DNA of 64,000 nucleotides from Hermatobates lingyangjiaoensis (GCA_026182355.1 JAPFBL010000001.1:1674001-1738000); one strand, 5' to 3'. Positions 22,340-35,159 are shown, counted from the first letter of the stretch. The notes: generated by a model from the letters alone, not told the origin. Made by a program: numbers and translations.

Positions 22340-24360
22340 TAATATTAATAATAAAAAAGTTGAAATTTTTAATAAGCAAGAATGATATTATAATTTAGGC
22401 CATCTATAACAAGCTTATTATTTGTTTCTTATTTTAAATATAATAAAAAAAAAATCCCCTATATCTTAATTGATCCCAGCTGTTTTTGGGCAATATTTTT
22501 GTTTTATGAGAAATGCTCTGTATTTCTCAAAAATGTATTTCTAGACACTTTTTTCCTGAAATGAAATTTCTAGAAAGTTAAAATTAAAAAAAAAGAATAG
22601 AAAAATAAAACCAGATAACTCTGCACACAGGAAGGGCGAATTTGCATTAAAAGGTAAAAACGTTTGACATAAAAATGAATCTGAAAGATAATAAACACGT
22701 TATAAATGAAATTGAACCCAAAAATGGATGTTGATTGGAATCTGTAATGATGTAACAGGTAGCGTGGTTGAAATAAGATTAGAGGGTGGAATCTATGCAG
22801 TGACGTTAGATTTGTTGTAAAGACGGAGAATCTTGTGCACGCCATCGTCTGGAGTATGTACGATGACTTAATAAACTTAAGTGAGGCATAATCGAAGACT
22901 GACAATAGAGAATCAACCAGGTAAAGAGGAGCACATCCATAACTAAAATGAATACTAGCTAAGAATGGTGTATTCTTTCTAACGTGAAACTTAGGTCATG
23001 GCCGATATGTGTGAACACCAGAAACAATCAAACTGTTCACCAATTCAGATCAACATGAAATCGGTATGATTGTTTATAACAACTGATTAACACTTGTTGT
23101 GTGATGCTTCCGAATGACTGTGATTCAACAACTAAATCTTTTGTTTTAGTAATGCATATCATCAATGATAACATCAAGCAAAAAGCGATAAAGAATAAAT
23201 TACATGGCAGAAATAGATTCAATCTTGGAGATTTAATTAACACGTAAGCTATAACAGTCCCTCTAAACTGGTTCGCTCTTTACAAGTTTTACAACTAATT
23301 TTAGATTTGAGATGCACTACTTAAATGAGCAGTAATTTTTTTTATGAAAGTTAAGAGTGAATCTTAAGCAAGTTTCTCTTGTGGATTGAAACATGATCTT
23401 CTCATACCTTTAATAAACAACTTTTTTTAAGGATTTAACAGCAGAAAAGTTATCAGTAACGAGAAAGTAAGTAATTATCATATACCATTACCGTTAATAA
23501 ACTATTTTTTTAAAAACAACATTTTATTTTATTAATGTAATTAATTAAACTTTGTCATTGAACTAATGAACTGTACAGTAGGCTTGAGGGAACGAGGTGT
23601 TCCACCGCTTCTGTGGAGGTATAATCACACTGCAGCCCGCATGCGACCGAGTACTGCCAACCACACAACCATAGTTACGAATAACTTTAGTTCCCAATAA
23701 TGCCAAGACAACCCACTATCCTAATTTATATTAGTCATAAGAAATTATTCACTCTACTTTTTTATCAAATTTTATTTGAGTCTTTTTGACTAGATTTTAT
23801 TCAAACATAACAAATACGGCGACATGGTTCATCTCTAGATTGTAGTCCATCTAACATGGCAAAGCACGTAGCATGTAATGGAATAAGATTGTGCATTGCG
23901 GCTGCCTTGGGGTTCCTAATTAGGGAAGTCGGGCTTGTTCTGTAAGCAATTCGCCATCATACTGAGTCGTGTCGCATACGAGAAAGTTTCGAAATCACTA
24001 GAAAAGATAAAAGAGTTATACTCGCTATCGTTCAGGACTATTATGAGAATAGTTTCACTCTAAGTAAGTGAATACAGAGGTCTTGATGGCAAAAATATAA
24101 TTATCAATTTTTTATAAACCAGCTATAGTAAACGAGAAAAAAAAATGATTTCAAGAATTCTACGGATTTACATTTGAGGTCTCTTGAATCTGTTTTATAT
24201 ATCAGATAAAGCGGTAATCACGGTGTCTGACTAGTCATAAGGAAGTTCAACATATAAATTGTTATTGGTTTTAAAACAAGAACACTTTAGTTATTGGACT
24301 ATACCGAACTGTGGAAAGGTCCTTCCTATTATATCAAAGCAAAAACTATTTCTTCCGATC
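22340..24360. other. AT-rich non-coding stretch
   Basis: No gene seen. The 111-codon minus frame 22570-22905 is Phe/Tyr/Ile-rich, as expected of AT-rich chance frames. A GC-richer patch at 23580-23660 (around ACTGCAGCCCGCATGCGACC) has no coding or repeat signature. Confidence 0.5.
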
Positions 24361-24380
24361 TTAGTCTTTTTTTTTTTATT

Positions 24381-24684
24381 GTTTAACTGATCCCCTAGCA
24401 GGTGATAACGTTAGCCGTTTACCGGCTTTTTGTTTGATCGGTGATTCTACAGATTTACATTGAGAGTCCTAAATGTTGCCTAATTCAAGTCCATTTCAAG
24501 GAGGGATCTTCAACGAGTTCCTGACATCGTACAGGCTCGGGACAGATCGCTTAACGTCCTCTCTGAAGGACGATGTACTCAGATTTATTCACCTCCCCCG
24601 TGAAAAAATCGAGGGCCAGGTGTGAATCGAACCACGGAATACCAGCACAGAGGCGAGTACGTTAACCTCTGAGCTAACCTGGCC
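24381..24684 (-). mobile_element. tRNA-derived SINE, minus strand
   Basis: Same family as 2868-3192. The tRNA-like head (24614-24684, read on the minus strand) keeps a perfect 7-bp acceptor pairing GGCCAGG/CCTGGCC, an A-box-like TTAGCTCAGAGGTTA, and a T arm with GTGGTTCGATTCACAC (GTG/CAC paired). The body keeps GACGTTAAGC-like, CTGTACGATGTCAGG and CTAGGGGATCAG blocks. A T run at about 24367-24377 just outside its 3' end is in the position of an A tail. I could not define a convincing target duplication. Confidence 0.85.
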
Positions 24685-24689
24685 ACAAA

Positions 24690-26585
24690 TTTTAGTGTTA
24701 AATGAAAATAAAAATTTAATTAATATACTAATTAAGTACATATACTATTTTTATATAATAGAAGGTGGAGTCCCACGCTAAACTTTTAACTTTCTTTGAA
24801 CTTAAAATTTAATTTTAGAGAAACAAATGTTTGATCAATTATCAAAACTACTCGCATAGACCAACATTAACGAAACAAGTGAATTTTATTGAATGATTAG
24901 TATTTATTTATTAAAAAAAAATTAATTCCAACATTACTTAAATACACCCTGGTAAGTCCTCCACGAGACTCCTCCTGTCGATAAATTGAATTTGATTTCA
25001 AATTACTTTCACAAGTAAATTAAAATAGATTTTAAATTAGTTCAATTTAGAAAAATAATATCACCTAATAAAGAAAAACAGTTTGGTGCTATTTTTGAAT
25101 AACTGAAAGTTAAAAGAATGGTGTTCAGATATCAAATCGAAAAATTGAAAAAAAAACATGTGCACAAATATTTTTATTTGTAATTACATTGTTTTAATAA
25201 AATGTTGACTTAAGTGTGGATTCCGTAAACTTCGTAGCAGTTTACTTGTTCCTGAATTCAAACACAGAACAACTTACAAATTGAAACAAATATTTTGTAA
25301 AGAAATGATTTTTAGTTGGCTATAGTGATTATGCCGAAGGCAAGTAGATTTAAAGTAGAGCTTTAATATAAAATAAAGACAGAATGGTAACTAAGCGTTA
25401 TTGAGTATTAGTAGTGAGAAATAAGTCAATCGACTACTGTTTGAAATCGGTAAATTAATAGCACGAGTGGAGACTGGTGAAGGGTAAGATTGAGTCTTTA
25501 ATCTGCCGAGGGTGGCTCACCCCTCTGTAACCTTTTATGAGGCGAGTGATTTCGAATTACTGGCAACACTGGCCTCAATAAGGGACTGCCAACACCCCCC
25601 ATAATCCTATTTAAAACTTTACCAAAACTCTACTGTAGCCAAACACTTGTTTCCATCTCCATCAATTTCAAACACTGCTTTCCAACATTGTCAAACTTCT
25701 TATAAAGAGTTATGTTCAAGCATGTTTAGACATGTCTTGACTAACAATGTATCAGGAAACGATTCAATAGATGTTTCATCAACAGTAACTTGCTGAAACA
25801 TATTACTAAGTAATACGATAAAACATATACTAAGTAATAAGTAAATTACTAAGTAATTACTTATGAGATAGAGACAAGAAAGCTACTAGTACAGGAATAC
25901 TAAAAACTTGGGTTGGTCTACACTCAACATTACCATAATTAAATTTTTATTGACAATAGTTTTAATTATTTGATTCATCTCAATGTGTGGTGTAAAGGTA
26001 TTATCTTAATTATTGTTCAAACGTATAGTAAATACACTTAATTACTTGACTTTTTTTTAATGAAACTGCCTACAATTTCTGCTTTATAACAAAGATGTTA
26101 TTCAGCACATTTTTGCTAGTTATTACAGATAAAACCTATTTTCTGAGTAATATTTTCAGGACTACACTGTACATTTTGAAGGAAATGCACTCACAATTCC
26201 TTCAATTTCCTTTACAGCTTAATAACTTTAGGTAGATGGACGTGCAAAGTTTTAATATTCTAGTGCCTGTAGTTAAGAGGCAAAAAATATTTGCTAAATA
26301 TAAAAATGCACTCTAATACACCTTTTGCATGATGAAATTTTGCCAAAAAAAAAAAAAAATAATTAAGTCCATCCTCTAATAAGGATCTATATTCGTCTTA
26401 AATGTCAATACGGTCCATCCAGTATAATGTGATATATAATGTGATAAATAATGTGACCAGAAAGGTTACATTAGTTTTCTAATGCTTTCATTTTGAAACA
26501 TAAGATTAATTGTTTTACAATGATAAACTTTCTGTTACAGAAAAAAACTGATTTTATTTTCAGTTAATGATATTATTTAAGTAAT
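24690..26585. other. AT-rich non-coding stretch
   Basis: No gene seen. ACTAAGTAAT-type units recur at 25803-25866. A GC-richer patch lies at 25490-25620 without coding potential. An A run spans about 26345-26360. Confidence 0.5.
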
Positions 26586-26589
26586 ATTA

Positions 26590-26904
26590 ATTGCAATTTA
26601 CAACTTTAGAATTAGTAGTTCAGGAAAAAAATTCTACTAAAAAACACATAATGAGTCATAATATGGTTAGCATCGCATTACTGTAGAGCTCATCTAGACC
26701 ATAAGGGACATTTTTGTCTATATAATACGAGTAATTTTAAACCAAACGGTATGAAAATTAGCATGTTTACAACCTTTTGAACCCCACCCACACAAAGACA
26801 CAATAAAAACAACTTAGAAAAAATGGACTGAAAAATGTAAAAACCTGTCTAAATAGTGAAATTTAATATCTTCATGACCACTGTACTTTATTACAGTAAA
26901 ATGA
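26590..26904 (+). repeat. Degraded copy 3 of the TTTACTTATAGTAAAG family
   Basis: Blocks shared with copies 1 and 2, in order, are TTAGTAGTTCAGGAAAAAAA, AAAACACATAATG, CCAAACGGTATG, CCCCACCCACACAAAGACA, TGTAAAAACCTGTC and the end CTGTACTTTATTACAGTAAA. Only the 3' part is clear. Confidence 0.6.
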
Positions 26905-27396
26905 ATAGAAATCTACCGAACCTTTAGAAAAGGTAATACGAGTAGGTGTTTCATGTCATGCTGCCCTGTTAAGTAGTAAGTTTGTATCATGTTGCAATGC
27001 TTGTATTACATTCTAATACACCAAGGATCTCTATATGAAAATTGACTATAACATCATAAAGGTCACAGTGTTATCTAACACAATTGGTCTTAGTTTTTTG
27101 TGGTGAGAGTAAAATAAATATATAAAAGGCATGCAAACTGTATCAATATTGATAGTGACAAAGATATTAGTACTTACATACTGCGCGTTCCAAGGAACAG
27201 AACATGAAACAAAAAAAAGAGCAAGAAAAATTAATATTCATAAACAAAAAAAAAGTCACTATAATAAATTAGTAGCAACTCTAGCATAAGTTTTTTCTTT
27301 TATATTTAAAAAAGTATAATAAATAACCGTGGCTTTCAAGGTATTTGTATATTTCATATGAACATCAAATATATTCTGAATGGATGAATATTTAAT
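26905..27396. other. AT-rich non-coding stretch
   Basis: No gene or named repeat seen. Confidence 0.5.
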
Positions 27397-27420
27397 AAAA
27401 AAAAAAAAAAAAAAAAAAAA
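27397..27420. repeat. (A)24 homopolymer
   Basis: A run of 24 A preceded by TTTAAT, so the junction reads TTTAATAAAA. It could be the tail of an unrecognised retroposon on the plus strand or simple slippage. I see no target duplication or recognisable body upstream. Confidence 0.7.
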
Positions 27421-28060
27421 CTAGATGGCGTTATCAGTGGAGGTCAGTATGAACAGTTGATAGGGGTGAAGTATGAATGAGTGTGAGCTATAAATATAGA
27501 GAAGTCGAGCGAAACCCTGGTTTTGCATAACAAAGACGGTAACTAAATAATAAAATTAGAATAAGATGGCGAGCGAGATAACAAGAAGAGGACATTAACA
27601 AATAGGACCAGTTTTGTGGAGACCAGGGTATAAGATACACGAGCCGATCACAAACCAACGCAAGCATGAATCATACTTGTCCCAACTGGAGAAATATTAA
27701 GCGTTCTAGTCGAGAACAAATTGACACTATTTATTATTGGGCTTGGCGCAACCAAACAAGCCTGGCAAAACTGACTTCGGCAATAAAACATGGATTAGTC
27801 CTCATCACATTGTCATTACAGGGATTGAGCGAGCTCATTGGACTCGAATACATTGCAGGTTGTAATAGTTACGTTATAACAGCAAGACAACTTTTTCAAA
27901 TAACAAAAATTATAGACGGTATACTAAAGCATTTACATTTATCAAAAGAAACTTAATACTATTAGACTAACTAAGTAACTTAAAAGCACACGGTAGATAA
28001 ATATATAATTGATGAAGCTACATCATCACAATGTATAGCAACAAACTGGAATTGGAGATT
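27421..28060. other. Non-coding stretch
   Basis: Slightly GC-richer than average (27430-27700). The 96-codon frame 27666-27956 (+) has no domain that I recognise. Confidence 0.4.
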
Positions 28061-28069
28061 CCAAACTGA

Positions 28070-28180
28070 ACGACTGGGATGAACAGTATGAAAACTGTTT
28101 GGTATGAAAGCTAGTGTACGCGCAGTGTACTTTGCGCTTACACTGCTGATACACCCCCATCGGATTTCTGTTTAGGCGAC
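28070..28180. repeat. Unnamed dispersed repeat, copy A
   Basis: Shares ACTGGGATGAACAGTA, GCGCTTACACTGCTG (one variant base), CCCCCATCGGATTTCTG and TTTAGGCGAC with 29045-29122, in the same order. Copy A has about 38 extra bases after GAACAGTA. The family and class are unknown. Confidence 0.65.
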
Positions 28181-29040
28181 TAACACTCACAGACAAGAGC
28201 TTGAAGAACTTTACGACACATAATCAAAGATAACTTCTGTGCGGCTAAGGAAATTTAGATCAGATGTGGTACTGCTGGTAGCTTTACGACTTTAATAATA
28301 AAGAAAAAAATTCTGTTTTCAAAAAATTTAGTTATGGAACATGATTTAGTTAATAGTGACATATTTAACTTTTACGTTAATATTTTAGTTAATAGTAAAT
28401 AATTTAGTAATTAATTTAGCCAATTTTTTATATATGAGATGAAAAATATTGAGCGGAACATCGCAACTCGCCCTTTTGGTTACGAGTCTACACTACTATA
28501 ACAAATACAAAAGGACTCCATTTACTGAATCATCTCATCTATAACTAAAGAGGGAGTAATTTTTTACTTAATAAGCTAAACTTTTTGCCTAAGAATCACA
28601 CAAAAGGCGAAATCCTTATGCAATGTGGGTCTTAGCGAATAAATCGAACATTAAGTAACACTTCTGAAGGGATAAAGACCTATATTTGTATAATCCTTTA
28701 ATCTAACCTACCTATAGTCCCACACCTTTAATCCAAAAGTATATTGCACGCTTCTGTTTAAACTAACTATTTAGTTAGCATAAAGTAGGAAACCTGTCAA
28801 TTTCGTAAATTATAAATCATGATGTTTGAGAAAATTAGAAATGTACTCCAATAAAATTACATTACCTTCTCTTAATGACACACCTGATAGAAGGAGCAAA
28901 CATTTTTTATTTCGATAAAATGAAACAAGGAATGGGATAATCAGGGAACAAATGCTACAAATGCTGTAATTTAAACAACAAATTTCAGTGACAAGTTTTA
29001 CAAGCCATACTAAAATACTGTAATTGGATATGATTGCAAA
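28180..29040. other. AT-rich non-coding stretch
   Basis: TTAGTTAATAGT-like units recur at 28328-28410. The long minus frame 28810-29262 is discussed under rejected items. Confidence 0.5.
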
Positions 29041-29044
29041 ATCA

Positions 29045-29122
29045 ACAACTGGGATGAACAGTACCACTTTCCGCGTACACTGCTGCTCTCCCCTCATGGG
29101 ATTTCTGTTTAGGCGACAAATA
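29045..29122. repeat. Unnamed dispersed repeat, copy B
   Basis: Copy of the repeat at 28070-28180 in the same orientation, about 970 bp downstream, without copy A's insertion. The following sequence to 29300 is GC-richer and open in several frames but not recognisable. Confidence 0.65.
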
Positions 29123-30949
29123 CGGGCAAAAAGACAGTCTAAGAACAGAGCCTCTTCGATAAGAGTTCCTCTGGCTGAATCTAAAACGTGGAAAGCTAAT
29201 TGTCCTACAGCTAGAATTAGTGGAGGCATCAAGGGCTCGTGTATATCTTGGCGAAGGCACAAAATTGCGTTTGGTGTTGCATATGGTATTGTCGCTTACA
29301 GCTAGGTAGAGTAAAGCCTCGTAAGTCTAGGATTCCCTCATCACCGTGAGAGGAGCAGCGAGACCTAGGGTACCTTAATGAGGAACAAGTAATGAGAAGA
29401 AACACTACCTCAACCTGTAGAGAAGTACAGTTTGTGCCGGCTGTCTAGACAATATTTTTTGAGTCCTGGAGTAGCAGCTACTTCAGGAAGACTTATGACC
29501 ATAGGTTAGTCCTAAAACTACTAAACTCTGTGGCTATAAGGGCATACTCGTTCTTCAATTCGTCGCTAGGATAGAATCGCAACACGCCCTAAATCGAAAA
29601 GTTGTCTGATACTATACAATTGCATAATAGGGCACAGTAACATTATAATGAGTCAAACAGCTTCAACCAATAAACGAACTTCATGTGATATTTCACCGTG
29701 AAAAAAATCCCTTACATTTTTTGATACAGAATGAATGTTTGGGATATAACGTTACAAAAAATAAAAACCTATTTTTATAGTCTAATTGGCCCTTAATTTT
29801 TTATAGAATTCACAGTTTCTAATTGGAAGGTTCATTTGTATCTGATCATCATTGATGGAACCGGTCTAGACACAACTAGATAAAATACTCAACAAATTTT
29901 CATTTTAATATACGGTTCAAAATGTGAAGTAAATGTTTAAAATTAACGGCAAAATCCATCCAAATAACGTCATAAAGTACACCATTATGTTAGGTGGGTA
30001 TTTTAAAAAACACTAGGATACTAAGGATCAATAACTAAATTGTAATACTTTTGATAAGAAAACCGGTATATTTAATTTAAAATATTACAAATATGAAACA
30101 ATTAGATTTTTATGGACGTTGAGAAGAGCAGTTGCAGCATCAGTATTATCTCATGAATATGGTATAATAAAAAAAAACATACCATTGAAGTATTCAACTT
30201 TTCAATGCTCACTCTAAATGTTACTATTCGAATTAATCAAAATACCCCACACCAACACAACTTATCCATTAAGTTTTTACAAATGCTCAGAAAAATTTCG
30301 ATTCAAAATAACAATTTAAAAGGATATGGCTTTTATGAACTCTATCGTTAAGCTACGAGAAATATGTGAGTAAAGTGAAAAGATCACCATATCGGGCACC
30401 CGAAATCATACATCAATTTTTCATCCTCGTAAAAAATTAACACCTTCATATAAGCAGTCAGTTCATCCATCGTAATATATTTTTTTCAAGTACAAAAAAT
30501 TTGTTAACAAGAAACAGCGGGTTAACATGAAATATGTAAGTTTGGAGAAGCCATGTCTTCATAGAAATGCATAATTGATTCAGGAATCTGACCCGCACGC
30601 ACGGACAAAAAAAAGCAAATTAAAAATTTAAAAGCATGAGTTATTGTTTCTCTTGGTTAGGATCCTGTCCTCCGACATTTTATGAACTGTTTCCATCATA
30701 TGAAAACAAATTATCCAAAGATACATATTTTAAGACCACTTGAATAACATATCGAACCAATTCATATGGAAGTCTTTATTTAACTCCTTCTGTACACAAA
30801 ACATAAATTAGTTAAAATAAATTATTTTATTTCCATTCTCAATGAAGGAATGACATGAACTGAAAAAAGACTGGATATAAAAAAAAAATGAAGGAATTGA
30901 TATGGAAGATTTAGAAAAGTTTTTATGGAGGAAGGGAGCAGGTGGGAGC
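29123..30949. other. Non-coding stretch, AT-rich after 29640
   Basis: 29123-29420 has moderate GC without a recognisable product; the remainder is AT-rich with no named repeat. Confidence 0.5.
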
Positions 30950-31375
30950 GAGCTGCTCCTAGATCAAAACACTAATCGGGAGACGTTTCATTAATTCTCA
31001 GCGGGAATTCCGATTCTCTCAAGCGAGTCATCTAAATTAAACGCGAGCACAACAAAACTAAAGACCAGTCAAGGAACGTCCTGCAGTGAGACGGCAGGCG
31101 CAGAAAAAAAAAGGGTGAGCGCAGTTGGAAAACGTTATTAAGTGATGGAGTGTGATAGATGCAGGAGGCGTAGGTGTAAACGGCTACTGGGCGACGGCGA
31201 TCTCGCGGCAGATAGAGCCGCCCACGAGGACGTGCCTGCGCGGCTCTCCACCACACCTCCGCCTTTCTCTTTTGACCCCCTTCCCGGTAAACCCGAAAAA
31301 ACCTTCTCACTGAAAACGTCCCTTTTATCTAAGGGGCTAGACTTTTCATGGACACGAAGCACTAAGCTAAGTTAA
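30950..31375. other. GC-rich block, candidate cis-regulatory module
   Basis: One of the most GC-rich parts of the window. GGGAATTCC (31003-31011) is a palindromic kappaB/Dorsal-type site, and AGATCAAAA (30961-30969) resembles a TCF site; both are chance-level individually. Overlapping frames on both strands (31032-31310 -, 31138-31362 -, 31142-31375 +) are Arg/Pro-rich, as expected of GC-rich shadows, and none is recognisable. Confidence 0.35.
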
Positions 31376-32129
31376 GAGGCCAGGGTGAAACATCAAGCTC
31401 ACAATCCACTACTCAACAATGGATTGATTAAAACTCAAAAATGGATGCAGTATAATTAAAAAGATAAGATATACTCACATTTTAAATAATATTATGAATT
31501 TTAAAAGTGAATGAATTTTTAAAATGACCTTAACCAAAGGAATAAAACGTACGACTATTACGCCATACAATAGTTTCTTGAATTTTTTCGTCAATAAAAT
31601 TATTACACATTAAGTATGTAATTGTGGCACAATGCCCAAAAGTTACAGTTACCCTAAAGAAGTTACAGAATTTTAAAATAGAGTACAATGCAGATATTTC
31701 TTTAGTAGTAGTACTTATGAATTTATAAAAAAAAAACGATACTTTTTTGGTGGCACGCTTCACCATCTAAAAATTCACTAGCTACAAGTGCGACTAAAAA
31801 CGGTGAGAGAATTTTGATTACTACCATTAAAGCACTACTATTATCATTTCAAATGGATGTTTCTTTAGGAGAGATTGTAAAAAATTCAAGAATATAATAA
31901 CACTTTTCAGAAAGATGTTGGAAAATTGCAGATAACAGAGGGAATATCGTTACTTTTTAAGTAAAGGGATATGGAAAAATTAAACTCAAAAGAAGTAAAG
32001 GTAAAAAAGGGGTTCTTGCGATAAGGGAAGGAAAGGGTTGATTGGGACGATTGTGAGTGCATATTACTGAATGGGAGGGTGTAATTGAGGTGCAATTTGA
32101 ACTCATCAGGCAATTAAACAGTAGTGGGA
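31376..32129. other. AT-rich non-coding stretch
   Basis: No gene or named repeat seen. Confidence 0.5.
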
Positions 32130-32720
32130 GCGAGGGGAGCAGGTGACAAAGAGACAGCTGCTGTTCAATCGGCACGGGGAGAGACACCAAGTCACCTGTC
32201 TCAGCCTGGGCCAGTCTTTGACCTTCGCTCACGCCACCGTCCAGTCAGAGCGTAACGACTGGGAGCGTCAACTGTTGGACATTGGACCTCACCGTCGAGG
32301 AGGTCATCATAGCTGTGGTGCAGGATCATACTATCATACTAAGACACTACAGACTTCATCTCTCATTCGATGCTTGTTGAGACTCTTTATAGTTTGTTTA
32401 AGGAAAAGATCTCTCAAAGGCTCAGCGGCCCTTCCCAGTTTAGAAGGGTACTATTTCTTGTTGGGGTAGTAGACTCTCTGCTTACAATGTGCTTAACCGT
32501 CGGCGAAAGCCGTCAACAAGATACGCTGATTGTTACTGGCTAACAGACAGAAAGTTCGCTACTGACCTAAACTGAACAGTCAAGCAGGTTCAGTAGGACC
32601 TTAGCCTAAAGTTCTACCTGAGAACTCTTAAAATACTGTCGGTACTACTGTGGTGGGAAGCCCACGCGGGATTCCTTCGACTTACTGCATGTACCGCTGT
32701 TGATGTTGGCTGCCACCTAT
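32130..32720. other. GC-elevated block, candidate cis-regulatory module
   Basis: Three E-boxes lie within about 60 bp: CAGGTG (32140-32145), CAGCTG (32155-32160) and CACCTG (32193-32198). TTGACCTT (32218-32225) resembles a nuclear-receptor half site. The 108-codon frame 32143-32469 (+) crosses the block but is not recognisable. No repeat hallmarks seen. Confidence 0.35.
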
Positions 32721-35116
32721 GGTGGCTGATTTTTTCGTAAAATTAACGATCCCATTTTTTTTAGTTACTGGTACCTAAGTAGATTTTTACAAAGCTAGTA
32801 CTCACTGAAAAATTAAACATAACTTCGTAGCCCAATAATTTTGGTAATTCTTATTAAAAATAACCTCAAAAAATATTTGGGATTATTTTTTTATTTTTTG
32901 TATATTTTTTTCTTTTCAGAATCGAAAATATCGTTAGCTTTAAAAGAAATTACATTGAATGTCTTAAAATGTTTTCTCAAAGAGTTGTCCAAGACTTTGA
33001 AAGCAGATAGTAAGGTTTCATTTATTATCGTTTTCCTAGGATATCCATAACCTTCATTCCAGAAAGCTTGGTTTCTAAATTCATTCTCCTTATGAACCTC
33101 TTGATACTTCGCAAGTTTTTCACTTTTTTCAATAAAAAAATATAAAATACAGAGAAAAATATAATTTCTTGAGGTAAAATAACTTTTCTTTAAGTGAACG
33201 GCATTTCTCTACATCAAAAGAAGATAACTTAACGCATTGAATATAAAACATTGACGTTTCTACATATTCTGATAAAATTTAATGTTATTTTATAAAAAAT
33301 TACGAATATTATTGGGATTGAAAAACGATTTTAAATTATTGGAACATCCTGTATATTGTTGTCAGAATTCTAGATCCAAAATATTATACGAGTCAGTGAA
33401 ATTAAATTTCGAATTTCTGACTTGAAATGGAGATTCATTACAGTGTTCTCTCGCTAACCTTCGCGACTGGTCTTCTATTGTTCTTATGCACTCTGTATCT
33501 CCAATCCTTGCCATACAGTACTGATGACAAGGTAATCTGTGAGAAATAGAACAAGGTTACAATCACGTAAAGATTAGCGACTCCCCCAGATTATCAGCAC
33601 TACAGGTTTTCCGGGTATTATAATAAACAATTCTCAATTCTGTTCATGAAATAGTAATTAGTATAAAACAGAATGTTTAAAGGAATGCTTTATTCAAATA
33701 CACTTTCCATAGTTTTTCACAAGAGAAAAGCTTTGCTGGACAGTTTTCCCGATTCACCCATTCACTTCCTTTTAACATTAATTTTACTGAAGAGGCTAAA
33801 TACTTGACCATAAATAACTTCTTTTTTATTTGAATGAAATCTTAGATCAATAAGTTGATCAAATCAAGATGTTACGACACTTTTTTTCGCATTATTTTTT
33901 ATTGTGAATTATATACATATAATTCAACAGTATTTATTAAAGATCAAGTCATAAAAAATGTAAAACACTCTAACTAAACATAAATATTGATTTCATATAT
34001 TTAAGCCCGGTTCACTGTGTTACCAGAGTAGCTAAATGTGGAGCTTTTAGGAAATACCAAAGGAGACACTGTGGAAGTTATGAAATATATATTATTATTT
34101 TTTACGTCAGCTACAAATTATATGTGTTTATAACTTTAGTTTTATAATTAACTTTTGGATTCAGGGTAGCCGTGTGTTTACCCACTGATAGGACTCCATA
34201 GCATGATTCTACTAGGGCACGTTAATTTAGGATGAGAGGAGGTCCGATGGCCTATTTATTTTAAACGTCGTCCAGTGCTTTAAGGAACAATATACACTTA
34301 AGGGTATACAATTTATTATTGAATGTAACTATCGCAATGAAAATTATCCCACACTTTTAAACTGTCTGTTGGGAAAAAAATGAACTTTTCGCAGTTCCCT
34401 GAAAATGAGTGATTGAAAGATCTTTGGGCTTTTTCATCTATTTTTTTATTGCACCATTTGTTGATATATCCACAGAAAAAACTAGTGTCTAAGAAATGGA
34501 GACAATTACACTTCCTAAACTTAGTTCTGCCATCACCTGAAGATTATTTCAATCTACATCAAGATAGAATGAGTGAGTATTCTGTGTGTAGCGTTGTTTA
34601 AGTAGTTTATCTTAAAAATTTATTGTCAAGTTGATAATATTTTTTTCTCTAATGTATACCAATCAGTGTTTTCTTATTTATTGTAGACTCCGTTATTGTG
34701 ACCTCTGTTTTCCATACATTATTCATCATTTTTCAGAAAAAGAAAGAAGTGAATAAGTTCATAGAAGTTTCTCTGGATGAAATATTCGTAAGCATGCCAT
34801 TGTAATTTTATGTTTATTTAAACCTAAAGACCAACTCAATTAGTTCATAACAAGATAAACTAATAGACAGGTATTGAAATAGCTATCAGAAATTGAAATC
34901 TCAGAATTTTTAAAAATATGATAGGATTTTCAATGGAGAAATATCTTGGACAAAAGTAATTTTATTATTATATATGATAACCTTACTAATAAGTAAAGTA
35001 AAAGATGATGGTAAAGCCAATTCGGACGGAATTTCAAATTTTGATGCTTTCAGAACCCGTTTTTCATAAATTCTCAATTGTATGTCTTTCTCCCTCTCTC
35101 TTTCTCTCACTTATCG

Positions 35117-35117
<1 letters not shown>
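32721..35117. other. AT-rich non-coding stretch
   Basis: No gene or named repeat seen. AAGTAAAGTAAA at 34994-35005 may be a stub of the TTTACTTATAGTAAAG family end. Confidence 0.5.

Positions 35118-35119
<2 letters not shown>

Positions 35120-35159
<40 letters not shown>
35120..35159. repeat. (TA)n microsatellite
   Basis: A TA run of about 40 bp abutting the PLE N-terminal-type frame on the minus strand at the point where that frame reads GLLPKYTN. Confidence 0.95.

Noticed and set aside
22570..22905. 111-codon minus-strand frame rich in Phe/Ile/Tyr
   Set aside because: Composition is that of AT-rich random sequence; no domain, no start context, no neighbouring exon.
24614..24684. Possible genuine tRNA gene
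   Set aside because: The D and anticodon arms do not fold, and the sequence continues into the SINE body that is shared with 2868-3192, so it is a SINE head.
27397..27420. Poly(A) run as evidence for a processed pseudogene
   Set aside because: No recognisable coding or retroposon body upstream and no target duplication found.
28810..29262. 150-codon minus-strand open frame, the second longest in the window
   Set aside because: It overlaps the dispersed repeat copy at 29045-29122 and AT-rich sequence, shows no recognisable domain, and competing frames (29024-29305 +, 29042-29260 -) are open over the same GC-richer part. I treat it as chance.
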